NCBI RefSeq assembly: GCF_001421805.1
Contig: NZ_LMLC01000001.1
Coordinates: forward strand, 186,001 to 250,000
From: Sphingomonas sp. Leaf34
GTDB taxonomy: Bacteria > Pseudomonadota > Alphaproteobacteria > Sphingomonadales > Sphingomonadaceae
DNA length: 64,000 nt
Direction of reading: 5' to 3'
Position numbers and translations under genes: made by a program. The notes beneath the pieces were generated by a model that saw only the letters and a list, made by a program, of their open reading frames with translations, searched no databases and was not told where the DNA came from. Shown piece by piece: positions 9,003-18,279 of this stretch (its first letter is position 1; every line of letters starts with the position of its first letter).

Positions 9003-10226
9003 ATGAAGCGCAATCCAGGCTTGCTGGCGCTCGCGATCGGTGCGTTCGGCATCGGCGTCACCGAGTTCGCGCCGATGGGGCTGCTGCCCGTCATTGCCCG
9101 CGACCTCGGCGTATCGATCCCGAGCGCCGGACTGCTCATCAGCGCCTATGCGCTCGGCGTCGTGATCGGCGCGCCGGTGATGACATTGACGACGGGCCGC
9201 GTCCCGCGGCGGGCGCTGCTGATCGCGCTGGCTGGGATATTCACGGCGGGGAATGTGTTGGCGGCGCTTTCGGGCAGCTACGGCATGCTGCTGGCGGCCC
9301 GGATCCTGACCTCGTTCAACCATGGCGCCTTTTTCGGGGTCGGCTCGGTCGTCGCCGCCAGCCTTGTGCCGGCCGAGCGGCGCGCAGGCGCGGTGGCGGC
9401 GATGTTCATGGGGCTGACGATCGCCAATGTCGTCGGGGTGCCACTTGCGACATGGGCGGGCGAACATCTCGGCTGGCGCGCGTCCTTCTGGGGCGTCTCC
9501 GCGCTGGGCGTCGTCACGATGGCGGCGCTAAGGCTGACGCTTCCCGCCCTGCCGGCTCCGTCCGGTAGCAACGCAATGGCCGAACTGCGCGTCCTCACGC
9601 GTGGCCCGGTCCTCGGCGCGCTCGGCCTGACCGCCGTCGGGGCAAGCGCGATGTTCACCGTGTTCACGTACATCACACCGATCCTGCGCGACGTGACGCA
9701 TGCCTCGCTTGGCTTCGTCACCGCGATGCTGGTGACCTATGGTGTCGGGCTGACGGTCGGCAATTGGCTGGGCGGGCGCTTCGCCGATCGCTCGGTTGAC
9801 CGCACGCTGATCGTCACGCTGGCCTCGCTCGCGCTGATTCTGACAGCCTTCGCGATGCTGATGCCCTTCAAGGGGCCGACCGCCATCCTGATCTTCCTGT
9901 GGGGCGTTGCCAGCTTCGCCTTGGTCCCGCCGCTTCAGGTTCGTGTCATGCACGCGGCGGCCGATGCGCCCAACCTTGCTTCCGCGATGAATATTGGCGC
10001 GTTCAATCTGGGCAATGCGATCGGCGCAGCGGTGGGCGGCGGCGTGATTGCCGCCGGTCTGGGCTACCCCGCCGTGGCGCTGGCTGGTGCCGGCGCCTCG
10101 GTGCTCGGCTTGGTTGCGGTAATCGTTAGCGTACGCAGCGGAAGGCCATCCCCTGCAGCCCATGACCCAAAGAGCGGCGACCGCAAAGATTTGCCCGCAG
10201 CGCAAGCGGCCGGTGCCCGTCGATAG
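9003..10226 (+). CDS. MFS transporter, DHA1 (AraJ/NepI-like) efflux type
   Basis: 407-residue integral inner membrane protein with about 12 hydrophobic segments. The ATG at 9003 follows AGGAGGCGA, an excellent ribosome site. It starts MKRNPGLLALAIGAFGIGVTEF, matching the first helix of proton-driven sugar/drug efflux carriers of the AraJ/NepI type, and carries the motif-A-like loop GRVPRRALL between helices 2 and 3 and an AERRAGAVAAMFMGLTIANV stretch in helix 5. The last about 35 residues are polar and likely cytoplasmic. It is co-transcribed with the reductase. Known relatives export sugars, purine ribonucleosides or drugs; which of these applies is not visible. Confidence 0.88.
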   Translation: MKRNPGLLALAIGAFGIGVTEFAPMGLLPVIARDLGVSIPSAGLLISAYALGVVIGAPVMTLTTGRVPRRALLIALAGIFTAGNVLAALSGSYGMLLAARILTSFNHGAFFGVGSVVAASLVPAERRAGAVAAMFMGLTIANVVGVPLATWAGEHLGWRASFWGVSALGVVTMAALRLTLPALPAPSGSNAMAELRVLTRGPVLGALGLTAVGASAMFTVFTYITPILRDVTHASLGFVTAMLVTYGVGLTVGNWLGGRFADRSVDRTLIVTLASLALILTAFAMLMPFKGPTAILIFLWGVASFALVPPLQVRVMHAAADAPNLASAMNIGAFNLGNAIGAAVGGGVIAAGLGYPAVALAGAGASVLGLVAVIVSVRSGRPSPAAHDPKSGDRKDLPAAQAAGARR

Positions 10227-10403
10227 TTCAAACGACTCCGTTGCAGACCTCCACGGCGCTGTTTTGCTTCCCGGAATCAGCCATTCAGCAACCGCCAACG
10301 GCAGCGTCCGGTGCAACGATTTCACCAGGCAAATGGCGAAAGTTGGTGATGGAGTGGACGCCGCCCCGACGGCATCGAGGCACCAAAGTGAGGGTGTCGA
10401 ACA
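10227..10403. other. Non-coding stretch before the IS110 relic
   Basis: No supported gene. The last 80 bases can be read as a badly degraded N-terminus of the transposase that follows (GVDAA-like residues near 10,350), but the match is too weak to extend the pseudogene with confidence. Confidence 0.3.
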
Positions 10404-10818
10404 GCTTTGTTCTTCGGGCGGCAGCCGCGTTGCACGGTGGCGCTGGAGGTGTGCGGGGGTGCTCATCACAGGGCGCGTGAACTGCAGCCGGTCGAGCACG
10501 CAGTCCGACTGATTCCGGCGGCCTAGGTGACACTGTTCGTGCAGCGTTACGGGAACGGTTCGGTCGATGCCCGGGCGATCGGCGAGGCAGTGCGACGGTC
10601 GATCATGCGGTTCGCGGCGGTTCGTGGCGGTGAAGACCGAGCGGCAGCAGGGCGCGGCTCTGGTGTTCCGCACATGTGACATGCTGGTCAAGCAGCGCAT
10701 CGATCTCGGCATCGCGAGTTCGGGGGCATTTCGTCAAAGATGGCTGGGTGGCACCCAAAGGAGCGTCGCAGCACCGCGACGTCCTTCGTCACGTCGCCCT
10801 CACGCTGCTGGTCTGAAG
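10404..10818 (+). pseudogene. Decayed IS110-family transposase remnant
   Basis: Read in frame from 10,404 the DNA gives RCTVALEVCGGAHHRAREL, then AVRLIPAA, a TAG stop at 10,524, then VTLFVQRYGNGSVDARAIGEAVRR and a MRF. These match the IS110-family DEDD transposase core (usually VGMEACASAHHWAREL, VRLIPP, VKPFVKRQKNDAADAEAI, MRFVAVK). At 10,611-10,630 the sequence TTCGCGGCGG/TTCGTGGCGG is an almost exact 10-base tandem duplication; removing one copy restores the frame into FVAVKTERQQGAALVFRT and MLVKQR. After further small deletions GWVAPKGAS appears near 10,755. The N- and C-terminal parts are missing, and no terminal repeats were seen. It is an old, dead insertion. Confidence 0.8.
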
Positions 10819-10940
10819 ATGATCGTCTGCGCGCGCGCGGGGATCCGGACCTGAATGATGGCGACGACCGATCCGCAGACGTCTGCCGCTGGGGAGCTGC
10901 GCGCTTGACGACGCCATGGTCACCTTGGAGAGTCGGCATA

Positions 10941-12506
10941 ATGGCTTCCATTCCGCCCCCCCGCTGGCCCGCCGACCTCATGCAGGCCGCGCTTGCGCTG
11001 CACGACAACCAGCTTCACGTCGCCGAGCCGCTGCTCAAGGCGTATCTCAAGCGCGATCCGTTCGATGCGCGCGCGATCCGGATGCTGGCCGAATTGGCGG
11101 GGCGGATCGGCCGGTACGGCGATGCGGAGGCGTTGCTGCGCCGCGCGGTCGAACTGGCGCCCGGCTTTACCGCGGCGCGTGCGAACCTCGCGCTCGTGCT
11201 GTACCGCCAGAACCGCGCGCCCGAGGCGCTGACGCTGCTCGACGCGGTGATCGCAGACGAGCCCGACAATCCGGGGCACGCGAACCTGAAGGCCGCCGCG
11301 CTCGGCCGGCTCGGCGGGTTCGAGGACGCGATCGCGCTGTACGAAAAGATACTGCACGATGCACCCGGCCAGCCGCGCGCGTGGCTGAGCTATGGGCATA
11401 TGCTCAAGACCGTCGGGCGCCGCGACGACGGCATCGCCGCGTATCGCCGTGCGCTGGCGCTGTTGCCGACGCTCGGCGATGCGTGGTGGAGCCTTGCCAA
11501 CCTCAAGACGGTGCGGTTCGATGACGATGATATCGCGGCGATGGAGGCTGCGCTTGCGCGGGACAATCTGGATGACGAGGACCGCTTCCATCTCGATTTC
11601 GCGCTCGGCAAGGCGTTTGAGGATCGCCGCGATCCAGTGCGGTCGTTCGCCCATTACGCGGCGGGCAATGCACTTCGCCGCACGCGGATCGTGTACGACG
11701 CCGACGAAACGCGTGCGTTCGTCGATCGCAGCATCGCGCTGCTGACGCCTGCGTTTCTGGACGCACGCCGGGGCGAGGGCTGCGATGCGCCCGACCCGAT
11801 CTTCATCCTCGGCATGCCCCGCGCGGGCTCGACGCTGATCGAACAGATCCTCGCAAGCCATAGCTTGGTCGAGGGGACGACCGAACTGCCCGACATGCCC
11901 GCGCTGGCACGCCGGATCGCACCCTATCCCGAGGGTCTGGCGACGCTGTCCGCCGACGCAGCGCGCGACATCGGCGAGCAGTATCTGCGCCGCGCCGCGA
12001 TCCAGCGGCGGACCGATCGCCCGTTCTTCATCGACAAGCTGCCGAACAACTGGGCGCATATCGCGCTGATCCAACTCGCGCTGCCCAATGCGCGGATCAT
12101 CGACGCGCGCCGCGATCCACTCGACTGCTGCTTCTCGAACTTCAAGCAGCATTACGCGCGGGGGCAGGCGTTCAGCTATGCGCTCGACGATATGGGCCGC
12201 TACTATACCGATTATGTGCGGCTGATGACGCATGTCGACGCGGTGTTGCCGGGGCGGGTCCACCGCGTCGATCACGAAGCGTTGATCGCGGATACCGAGG
12301 CCGAGGTCCGCGCGTTGCTGGCCGCCTGCGGGCTGGCGTTCGAGCCCGCCTGTCTCGCGTTCCATGAGACCGAGCGCGCAGTGCGTACCGCCAGTTCCGA
12401 ACAGGTCCGCAGGCCGATCAACCGCGACGGCGTCGATGCCTGGCGCCCCTATGACGCGTGGCTCGGACCGCTGCGCTCGGCACTGGGATTAGACGCCACG
12501 CCGTGA
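10941..12506 (+). CDS. TPR-repeat sulfotransferase family protein
   Basis: 521-residue two-part protein. Residues 1-230 hold tetratricopeptide repeats (for example RYGDAEALLRRAVELAPGF, PEALTLLDAVIADEPDN, DDGIAAYRRALALLPTLG). The C-terminal half is a sulfotransferase fold: the PAPS phosphate loop is in PIFILGMPRAGSTLIEQIL near residue 290, and RDPLDCCFSNFKQHYA near 390 supplies the 3'-phosphate-binding region. Such enzymes move sulfate from PAPS to a hydroxyl or tyrosine. The ATG at 10941 has GGAG upstream; the open frame runs back to 10740, but that part is transposase debris. The TBDR gene begins 117 bases downstream. This gene order (TPR-sulfotransferase, TBDR, peptidase) suggests a link to peptide uptake, but the sulfated substrate is unknown. 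Confidence 0.87.
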   Translation: MASIPPPRWPADLMQAALALHDNQLHVAEPLLKAYLKRDPFDARAIRMLAELAGRIGRYGDAEALLRRAVELAPGFTAARANLALVLYRQNRAPEALTLLDAVIADEPDNPGHANLKAAALGRLGGFEDAIALYEKILHDAPGQPRAWLSYGHMLKTVGRRDDGIAAYRRALALLPTLGDAWWSLANLKTVRFDDDDIAAMEAALARDNLDDEDRFHLDFALGKAFEDRRDPVRSFAHYAAGNALRRTRIVYDADETRAFVDRSIALLTPAFLDARRGEGCDAPDPIFILGMPRAGSTLIEQILASHSLVEGTTELPDMPALARRIAPYPEGLATLSADAARDIGEQYLRRAAIQRRTDRPFFIDKLPNNWAHIALIQLALPNARIIDARRDPLDCCFSNFKQHYARGQAFSYALDDMGRYYTDYVRLMTHVDAVLPGRVHRVDHEALIADTEAEVRALLAACGLAFEPACLAFHETERAVRTASSEQVRRPINRDGVDAWRPYDAWLGPLRSALGLDATP

Positions 12507-12623
12507 CCCGTGGCGAAAACGTCACGGATGCGTCACAAAAATTCATGATCGCGCAAGCTTCGTTTGACCTTTGTTGCGCCGCAACACACTCTGCCGACAT
12601 AAATCGTCGTGGGGGCAACGGGC

Positions 12624-15224
12624 ATGCATCTTTTCGGTCGTCGCATATGGATCGCGTCGCTGCTCGCCTCGGCTTCGGTCGTGGCGCCTGCGTTCGCCCA
12701 GACGGCTCCCGCGCCGGACGCGCCGCCGCAGGCTGATAGGGCGCAGACCGACACCGGGCAGACCGACACCGGGCAGACCGACACCGGGCAGACCGGGCCG
12801 GCGGCCGGGGAATATGAAGGCGACATCGTCGTCACCGCGCAGAAGCGCGACCAGAATATCCAGACGGTCCCGATCAGCATCCTGGCGATCGGCACCAAGC
12901 GGCTCGACGATCTCAACATCTCGAACTTCAACCAGTACACGCAGCTGCTGCCGTCGGTGTCGTTCCAGACGACGCAGCCGGGCTCGACCGTCGTCTACAT
13001 GCGCGGCGTGGCATCGGGTGGCGACGGCAATCATTCGGGCCCGCTCCCCTCGGTCGGGACGTATCTCGACGAACAGCCGGTGACGACGATCGGCGGCACG
13101 CTCGACGTCCACGTCTACGACATCGCGCGGATCGAGAGCCTCGCCGGGCCGCAGGGCACATTGTACGGCGCATCGTCCGAAGCGGGGACGATCCGGATCA
13201 TCACCAACAAGCCCGACACGAGCGACTTTTACGGCCGCGTCGATGGTGCGGTGAACAGCGTCAAGTCTGGCGGGATCGGCAGCAAGATCGAGGGCATGCT
13301 CAACATGCCGCTGTCGCAGTCCGCGGCACTGCGCGTGGTCGGCTTCTACCAGCGCGACGCCGGCTTCATCGACAACGTCGCCGGATGCCGCAGCTATCTG
13401 CCCGAACCCACCCCGACCTCGTGCACCTCGGCGAATGGCGGCGTGGTCGTCGACAATGCCGCGTTCGTGAAGAAGAACTATAACGACACCGAGACCTATG
13501 GCGGCCGCGCCGCGCTGAAGGTCGATCTCGACAGCAACTGGACCGTGACGCCAACCGTGCTGTACCAGGAACAGCGCAACCACGGCACCTATGGCTATGA
13601 TCCGAAGGTCGGCGACCTCCAGCTCCAGCATTTCTTCCCCGAATTCCGCCGCGACCGCTTTATCCAGGGCGCGCTGACGATCGAGGGCAAGGTCGGCAAC
13701 TGGGACGTCACCTATGCCGGCGCGTATCTAGACCGGAAGACGTACACGTCGAGCGACTATACCGATTACGCAGAGGCCTATGATTCCGCCTATTCGTCGG
13801 TCGGTGGGCTCGCCGGCTATTTCTATTACCAGGACAATGCGGGGCGGACGATCGATCCGCGGCAGAAGATCATCGGCACCGATCATTTCAAGAAGACGAG
13901 TCAAGAATTGCGCGTCGCATCGCCCGTCGAGGACCGGTTCCGGATCGTCGCCGGCGCCTTCTACCAGCGCCAGACGAACGCGATCTTCCAGGATTACCAG
14001 ATCGCCAATCTCGGCACCGCGGTGTCGGTCAACGGCGCGCCCGGCACCTTGTGGCTGACCAAGCAGAAGCGCGTCGACAAGGATTACGCCATGTTCGGCG
14101 AGGCGAGCTTCGACATCCTGCCGAACCTGACCGTGACCGCGGGCGGCCGTGCCTATATCTACGACAATTCGTTGATCGGGTTCTACGGGTTCGGCCGTAA
14201 TCCCGCGGTCGATCCCGACGATGGCCGGCCCTATAGCGCGACACCATTCAACGCCGCGGGCAGCAGCCTGACCGGCGTCGCGGGCTGCTATCTGGCGAAT
14301 GGCCAGACGTTGCGCGAGGCGTATCGGAGCGGCGGCGATACTTCCACGCTGCTGCCCGCGGCGGTCTCCGGGTCGCCCTGCACCAACCTGGCGACGTACA
14401 CGACCACCGGCCTGATCCCGAAAAAGACGGAAGGACAAGGTGCCACCTACCGCTTCAACCTGACGTACAAGGCGACCGACAAGGTGATGGTTTATGCCAC
14501 CTTCTCGCGCGGCTTCCGGCCGGGCGGGATCAACCGCCGCGGCGACGTCGCACCTTATGACGCGGACTTCCTGACCAATTACGAGCTCGGCCTGAAGACG
14601 ACGCTGTTCGACCGTCTCCGGTTCAACGCCGCGATCTATCAGCAGGCCTGGGACAAGTTCCAGTTCTCGTTCCTCGGACCGAACAGCTTCACGATCATCC
14701 AGAACGGGCCGAACGCGCGGATCAGGGGCGCGGAGGCGGATGCGAACTTCTCCACCGGCGGGCTGTCGCTGACCGCGGCGGCCTCTTATACCGATGCGAA
14801 GACGCGCAACGATCTGTGCGCGAGACAGCCCTGCGGCGGCGAGGAGAATCCGGTATTGGCAGTGAAGGGAACGCGCCTGCCAATCACGCCGCGCTTCAAG
14901 GCAAGTGGAACGGCGCGCTACAGCGTCCCGGTAGGCACCGCGAAGGCGTATATCCAAGGGCTGGTCGCGCATCAAAGTTCGGCGTCGGCGGACATTCGCA
15001 CGTTCCAAGCGGGCACGCTCGGGCGACTCAAGGCGTACACGACCGCCAATGCCTCGATCGGTGCCGACCTGTCCGGCTACACGCTCGAACTGTTCGTCCA
15101 GAACCTCTGGGACGAACGCGCGCAATTGTCGCGGTTCCAGCAATGTGGAACGTGTTCGCAGCGCACCTATATCGTCACCAGCACGCCGCGCACGATCGGC
15201 CTACGCGCAGGCGCGAAATTCTAG
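12624..15224 (+). CDS. TonB-dependent outer membrane receptor
   Basis: 866-residue receptor. Signal peptide MHLFGRRIWIASLLASAS, cleaved after APAFAQ; a GTG at 12609 would add only five residues and sits within the probable ribosome site. Next comes a low-complexity linker with three exact QTDTG copies, then a TonB box/plug start GDIVVTAQKRDQNIQTVPIS, typical of sphingomonad receptors, a plug with YLDEQPV and GPQGTLYGASSEAGTIRIITN, and a long barrel closing with GLRAGAKF. Cys pairs occur in extracellular-loop-like segments (AGCRSYLPEP near residue 253, and near residue 730). The exported M20 peptidase follows after 53 bases, so uptake of a peptide or an aminoacylated compound is plausible. Confidence 0.9.
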   Translation: MHLFGRRIWIASLLASASVVAPAFAQTAPAPDAPPQADRAQTDTGQTDTGQTDTGQTGPAAGEYEGDIVVTAQKRDQNIQTVPISILAIGTKRLDDLNISNFNQYTQLLPSVSFQTTQPGSTVVYMRGVASGGDGNHSGPLPSVGTYLDEQPVTTIGGTLDVHVYDIARIESLAGPQGTLYGASSEAGTIRIITNKPDTSDFYGRVDGAVNSVKSGGIGSKIEGMLNMPLSQSAALRVVGFYQRDAGFIDNVAGCRSYLPEPTPTSCTSANGGVVVDNAAFVKKNYNDTETYGGRAALKVDLDSNWTVTPTVLYQEQRNHGTYGYDPKVGDLQLQHFFPEFRRDRFIQGALTIEGKVGNWDVTYAGAYLDRKTYTSSDYTDYAEAYDSAYSSVGGLAGYFYYQDNAGRTIDPRQKIIGTDHFKKTSQELRVASPVEDRFRIVAGAFYQRQTNAIFQDYQIANLGTAVSVNGAPGTLWLTKQKRVDKDYAMFGEASFDILPNLTVTAGGRAYIYDNSLIGFYGFGRNPAVDPDDGRPYSATPFNAAGSSLTGVAGCYLANGQTLREAYRSGGDTSTLLPAAVSGSPCTNLATYTTTGLIPKKTEGQGATYRFNLTYKATDKVMVYATFSRGFRPGGINRRGDVAPYDADFLTNYELGLKTTLFDRLRFNAAIYQQAWDKFQFSFLGPNSFTIIQNGPNARIRGAEADANFSTGGLSLTAAASYTDAKTRNDLCARQPCGGEENPVLAVKGTRLPITPRFKASGTARYSVPVGTAKAYIQGLVAHQSSASADIRTFQAGTLGRLKAYTTANASIGADLSGYTLELFVQNLWDERAQLSRFQQCGTCSQRTYIVTSTPRTIGLRAGAKF
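12744..12788 (+). repeat. Three 15-bp direct repeats in the TBDR N-terminal linker
   Basis: CAGACCGACACCGGG occurs three times head to tail and is followed by a 9-base partial fourth copy. It encodes QTDTG x3 between the signal peptide and the TonB box. Because the unit is a multiple of three, slippage would change linker length without breaking the frame. Confidence 0.95.
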
Positions 15225-15277
15225 ACCGGAACGCCCTTCCGATCCTCCCCCTGCCGGGGGGAAGATTTCAAAGAAAG

Positions 15278-16663
15278 ATGAAGATGACGTCCAAGCTCAA
15301 GCTGTTTCTCGCCTGCACCGCCGCGATGACCGCCCTCCCCGCTCAGGCGCAGACCGCCGCCGACAACGGTCTCGCCATTGCCAAGAAAATGATTGCCTTC
15401 CGCAGCGTCCGCGGCCCCGGCAACCAGACGCCGCAGTTGGCCGCGTATCTGAAGTCGGTGCTAGTCGGCGGCGGTTTCGCAGCAAGCGACGTGACCGTCA
15501 CCCCGGTCGACGATACCGCCTATCTGATCGCGACGTGGAAAGGCAGCGACGCGGCGCTAAAGCCGATCGTCCTGTCCGGGCATATCGACGTGGTCGAGGC
15601 GAAACCCGCCGACTGGCAGCGCGATCCGTTCACGCCGGTCGTCGAGAACGGCTATCTGTACGGCCGCGGCGCGACCGACATGAAGCTCGACGCCGCACTC
15701 GCGATCGCCACGCTGCTCGACATGAAAAAGGCAGGCTTCGCACCCAGACGCGGCATCGTCCTGGCGCTGTCCGGCGACGAGGAAACGGTGATGAAGACCT
15801 CGTCGCTGATCGCCGGCACGCTCAAGAACGCCGAGATGGCGCTCAACATCGACGGCGGCGGCGGGCTGTACGCGGAGAACGGCAAGGCCGAATATTTCAC
15901 GATCGGCGCGGCCGAGAAGACCTATGCCGACTTCCAGCTGACGGTGACGAACCCCGGCGGCCATTCGTCCGCGCCGCGCAAGGTGAACGCGATCAACGAA
16001 CTGTCCGCCGCCCTCGTCCGGATCGGCAATTACCGGTTCGCGCCGCAGCTGTCGCCGATCACCAAGGGCTATTTCGAGGGCGTCGCCCCGCGCCAGACGC
16101 CCGCGATCGGCTCGGCGATGCGCGCTTTCGCGGCGAACCCGAAGGATCAGGCGGCGATAGAGACGCTTGCCGCCAATCCCGGCTATGTCGGCCAGATCGG
16201 CACCACCTGCGTCACGACGATGATCAGCGGCGGGCATGCGCTGAACGCGCTGCCGCAGCGCGCCACCGCCAATATCAACTGCCGGATCTTTCCGGGCGTC
16301 AAACCCGCGACCGTGATGGCCGAACTGGCCAAGGTCGCCGCGGACCCCGGCGTGACGTTCAGCGACGTTACCGAAGGGTCGAACCCGACCGACGCCTCGC
16401 CGCTCCGCGCCGACCTGACGGATGCGGTGAAGACCGCGATGGGCAAGATCCGGCCCGGCGTGCCCGTGTTCCCGAGCATGTCCGCGGGCGCGAGCGATTC
16501 GATGTGGTACCGCTCGGTCGGCGTGCCGAGCTACGGTGTCAGCCCGACGTTCATCAAGCAATCAGACGATTTCAGCCACGGCCTCAACGAACGCACACCG
16601 ATCGACAACATCCCGCTGGCGATCACCTATTACCGCTCGCTGCTCACCGATCTGACGCGATAA
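15278..16663 (+). CDS. Exported M20 family metallopeptidase
   Basis: 461-residue zinc-dependent peptidase/amidase with a signal peptide (LFLACTAAMTALPAQAQ), so it acts in the periplasm or outside. The M20 metal and catalytic residues are all present: LSGHIDVV (His ligand, Asp), GRGATDMKLD (bridging Asp), SGDEET (catalytic Glu and Glu ligand), GGHSSAPRK in the lid/dimerisation domain, and FSHGLNER (final His ligand). A second M20 start at 15284 is possible; the one at 15278 is given because both share AAAGAAAG upstream. It follows the TBDR closely and probably trims peptides or acyl-amino acids before or after transport across the outer membrane. Confidence 0.9.
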   Translation: MKMTSKLKLFLACTAAMTALPAQAQTAADNGLAIAKKMIAFRSVRGPGNQTPQLAAYLKSVLVGGGFAASDVTVTPVDDTAYLIATWKGSDAALKPIVLSGHIDVVEAKPADWQRDPFTPVVENGYLYGRGATDMKLDAALAIATLLDMKKAGFAPRRGIVLALSGDEETVMKTSSLIAGTLKNAEMALNIDGGGGLYAENGKAEYFTIGAAEKTYADFQLTVTNPGGHSSAPRKVNAINELSAALVRIGNYRFAPQLSPITKGYFEGVAPRQTPAIGSAMRAFAANPKDQAAIETLAANPGYVGQIGTTCVTTMISGGHALNALPQRATANINCRIFPGVKPATVMAELAKVAADPGVTFSDVTEGSNPTDASPLRADLTDAVKTAMGKIRPGVPVFPSMSAGASDSMWYRSVGVPSYGVSPTFIKQSDDFSHGLNERTPIDNIPLAITYYRSLLTDLTR

Positions 16664-16779
16664 CGCCCCCTGCGCCGGCGCTCGCTGCTACCGCCGATGC
16701 GCCGCCGCTCATGCGCAAATGCGGCGCTGTCTCTGAAATTGGTGCCCATCTTCGTTTTGCCCTGCGGCCCCCCGAAGTA

Positions 16780-18279
16780 TCAGCCGGACGCCGGGCAATA
16801 GTGCGCGAGGAAATCATGATGTCGCGGTAGCGTCCGAACCGTACCCGCTATTCCTCTGGAGAGATCGTCAAAGGAGGTTTGCAGGTCGTGCGCCTTGATG
16901 ATGCTCGCGATTCGATGATGTGCGCGCGGCACGACGCCTTGCCCGAGCATGACCGAAACCCAGGAATCGATCCTGAACAGGTCGTCCTGTCCCTGCCATG
17001 CGCCAGCCGTCGCCGTGAAAAGCGAGATCCGCTCGGCCAGGCTATCCGGAACAGTCATCCGCGCGCAGTCGCGCCAGAAGTCGGAATCGTCACGTTGGGT
17101 GACGTGGTAATGCAGGATGATGAAGTCGCGCACATGCTCCCACTCGTGTCGCGACTGAACGTTGTAGCGCGCAGCAAGTGCGTTGTGATCGTCGCCGCGG
17201 AATGGGAACAGCTGGATCAGACGGATCACCGCATTCATGATGAGATGGATGCTGGTCGACTCGAGGGGCTCGATGAACCCCGCCGCGAGACCCAGCGCGA
17301 TACAGTTCCGGTTCCAAGCCTGCCGTCGCATGCCTGAGCGGAAACGCAGTGGTCGCGGCTCGAACAACGGGCGGCCATCCAACGCGCCGATCAGCGTCGC
17401 GTGCGCCTCGTCATCGCTCATGTGCCGGCTGGAATAGACGAGACCGTTGCCCGTCCGGGTCTGGAGCGGGATCTGCCAGCGCCAGCCGGCAGCGTGCGCG
17501 ATCGCGCGCGTGTAGGGTACCGGCGGTGCGACGGTCTCCGTCTGCACGGCAAGTGCCCGGTCGGTTGCGAGCCATTCCGACCAATCCTCGTAGCCCGTCC
17601 CGAGCGTGGCTTCGGTCAGGAGCGCGCGGAAGCCGGTGCAGTCGATAAACAGGTCGCCCGCGATCCGCTCGCCCGATGCCAGGACAAGCGCGGCGATATC
17701 GCCCCCCTCGCCGTCTCGTTCGACCCGCTCGATGCGTCCCTCGACGCGCCGCACGCCCCAGGGCTCTGCCAGGTTTCGCAGGAACCGCGCATAGGCGGTC
17801 GCGTCGAGGTGATAGGCATAGGCCAGCGAATGCTGCTCGTCGTGACCGAATAGGCCCGCGCCGGCGGCCTGTTGCTCGAGCGAATAGTCGCCATACGCGC
17901 CACCGAACCCGCGTGCGCGCGCCTCGAGCCAGAAATGCTGGAAGTCGGCGATCGCCACCGACCTGCCGACGCTGCCGAACGGATGGAAATAGCGGTCGCC
18001 AATCTGGCGCCAGTTCTCGAACGCGATGCCAAGCTTGAAGGTCGCCTGCGTGGCACGCATGAAGGCGGCTTCGTCGATGCCGAGAAACGCGTGAAAGCTG
18101 CGCGCGGTCGGGATGGTGGATTCGCCGACGCCGACGGTGCCGATCTCGTCTGATTCGACGAGCGTCACGGCGACGAGCGATCCGAGTTGGCGCACGATCG
18201 CCGCGGCGGCGATCCATCCGGCGGTGCCACCACCCGCGACCACGACGCGGGTACGCGGAGGCTCAGGCGTATCGTTCAT
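16780..18279 (-). CDS. Flavin-dependent tryptophan-halogenase family protein
   Basis: 499-residue FAD-dependent halogenase-fold protein. Visible motifs: FAD Rossmann VVVAGGGTAGW (residues 13-22), GTVGVGESTIP (48-57), a lysine in ATFKLGIAF at residue 82 in the place of the catalytic Lys of PrnA/RebH, GWRWQIPLQ near 264 (the W-x-W-x-I-P signature that separates halogenases from monooxygenases), and PLESTSIHL with the second catalytic acid. The ATG at 18279 overlaps the TGA of the cupin-like gene as ATGA, so translation is coupled. It is the last gene of a TBDR-SapC-cupin-halogenase set. Related TBDR-linked enzymes are known to halogenate indoles in vitro, but the native substrate is not established and could be a transported compound. 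Confidence 0.88.
   Translation of the reverse strand: MNDTPEPPRTRVVVAGGGTAGWIAAAAIVRQLGSLVAVTLVESDEIGTVGVGESTIPTARSFHAFLGIDEAAFMRATQATFKLGIAFENWRQIGDRYFHPFGSVGRSVAIADFQHFWLEARARGFGGAYGDYSLEQQAAGAGLFGHDEQHSLAYAYHLDATAYARFLRNLAEPWGVRRVEGRIERVERDGEGGDIAALVLASGERIAGDLFIDCTGFRALLTEATLGTGYEDWSEWLATDRALAVQTETVAPPVPYTRAIAHAAGWRWQIPLQTRTGNGLVYSSRHMSDDEAHATLIGALDGRPLFEPRPLRFRSGMRRQAWNRNCIALGLAAGFIEPLESTSIHLIMNAVIRLIQLFPFRGDDHNALAARYNVQSRHEWEHVRDFIILHYHVTQRDDSDFWRDCARMTVPDSLAERISLFTATAGAWQGQDDLFRIDSWVSVMLGQGVVPRAHHRIASIIKAHDLQTSFDDLSRGIAGTVRTLPRHHDFLAHYCPASG

Noticed and set aside
15241..15262. Terminator-like CCCCTGCCGGGG after the TBDR gene at 12.6-15.2 kb
   Set aside because: The stem is very short, without T-run, and lies within the probable leader of the M20 peptidase gene.
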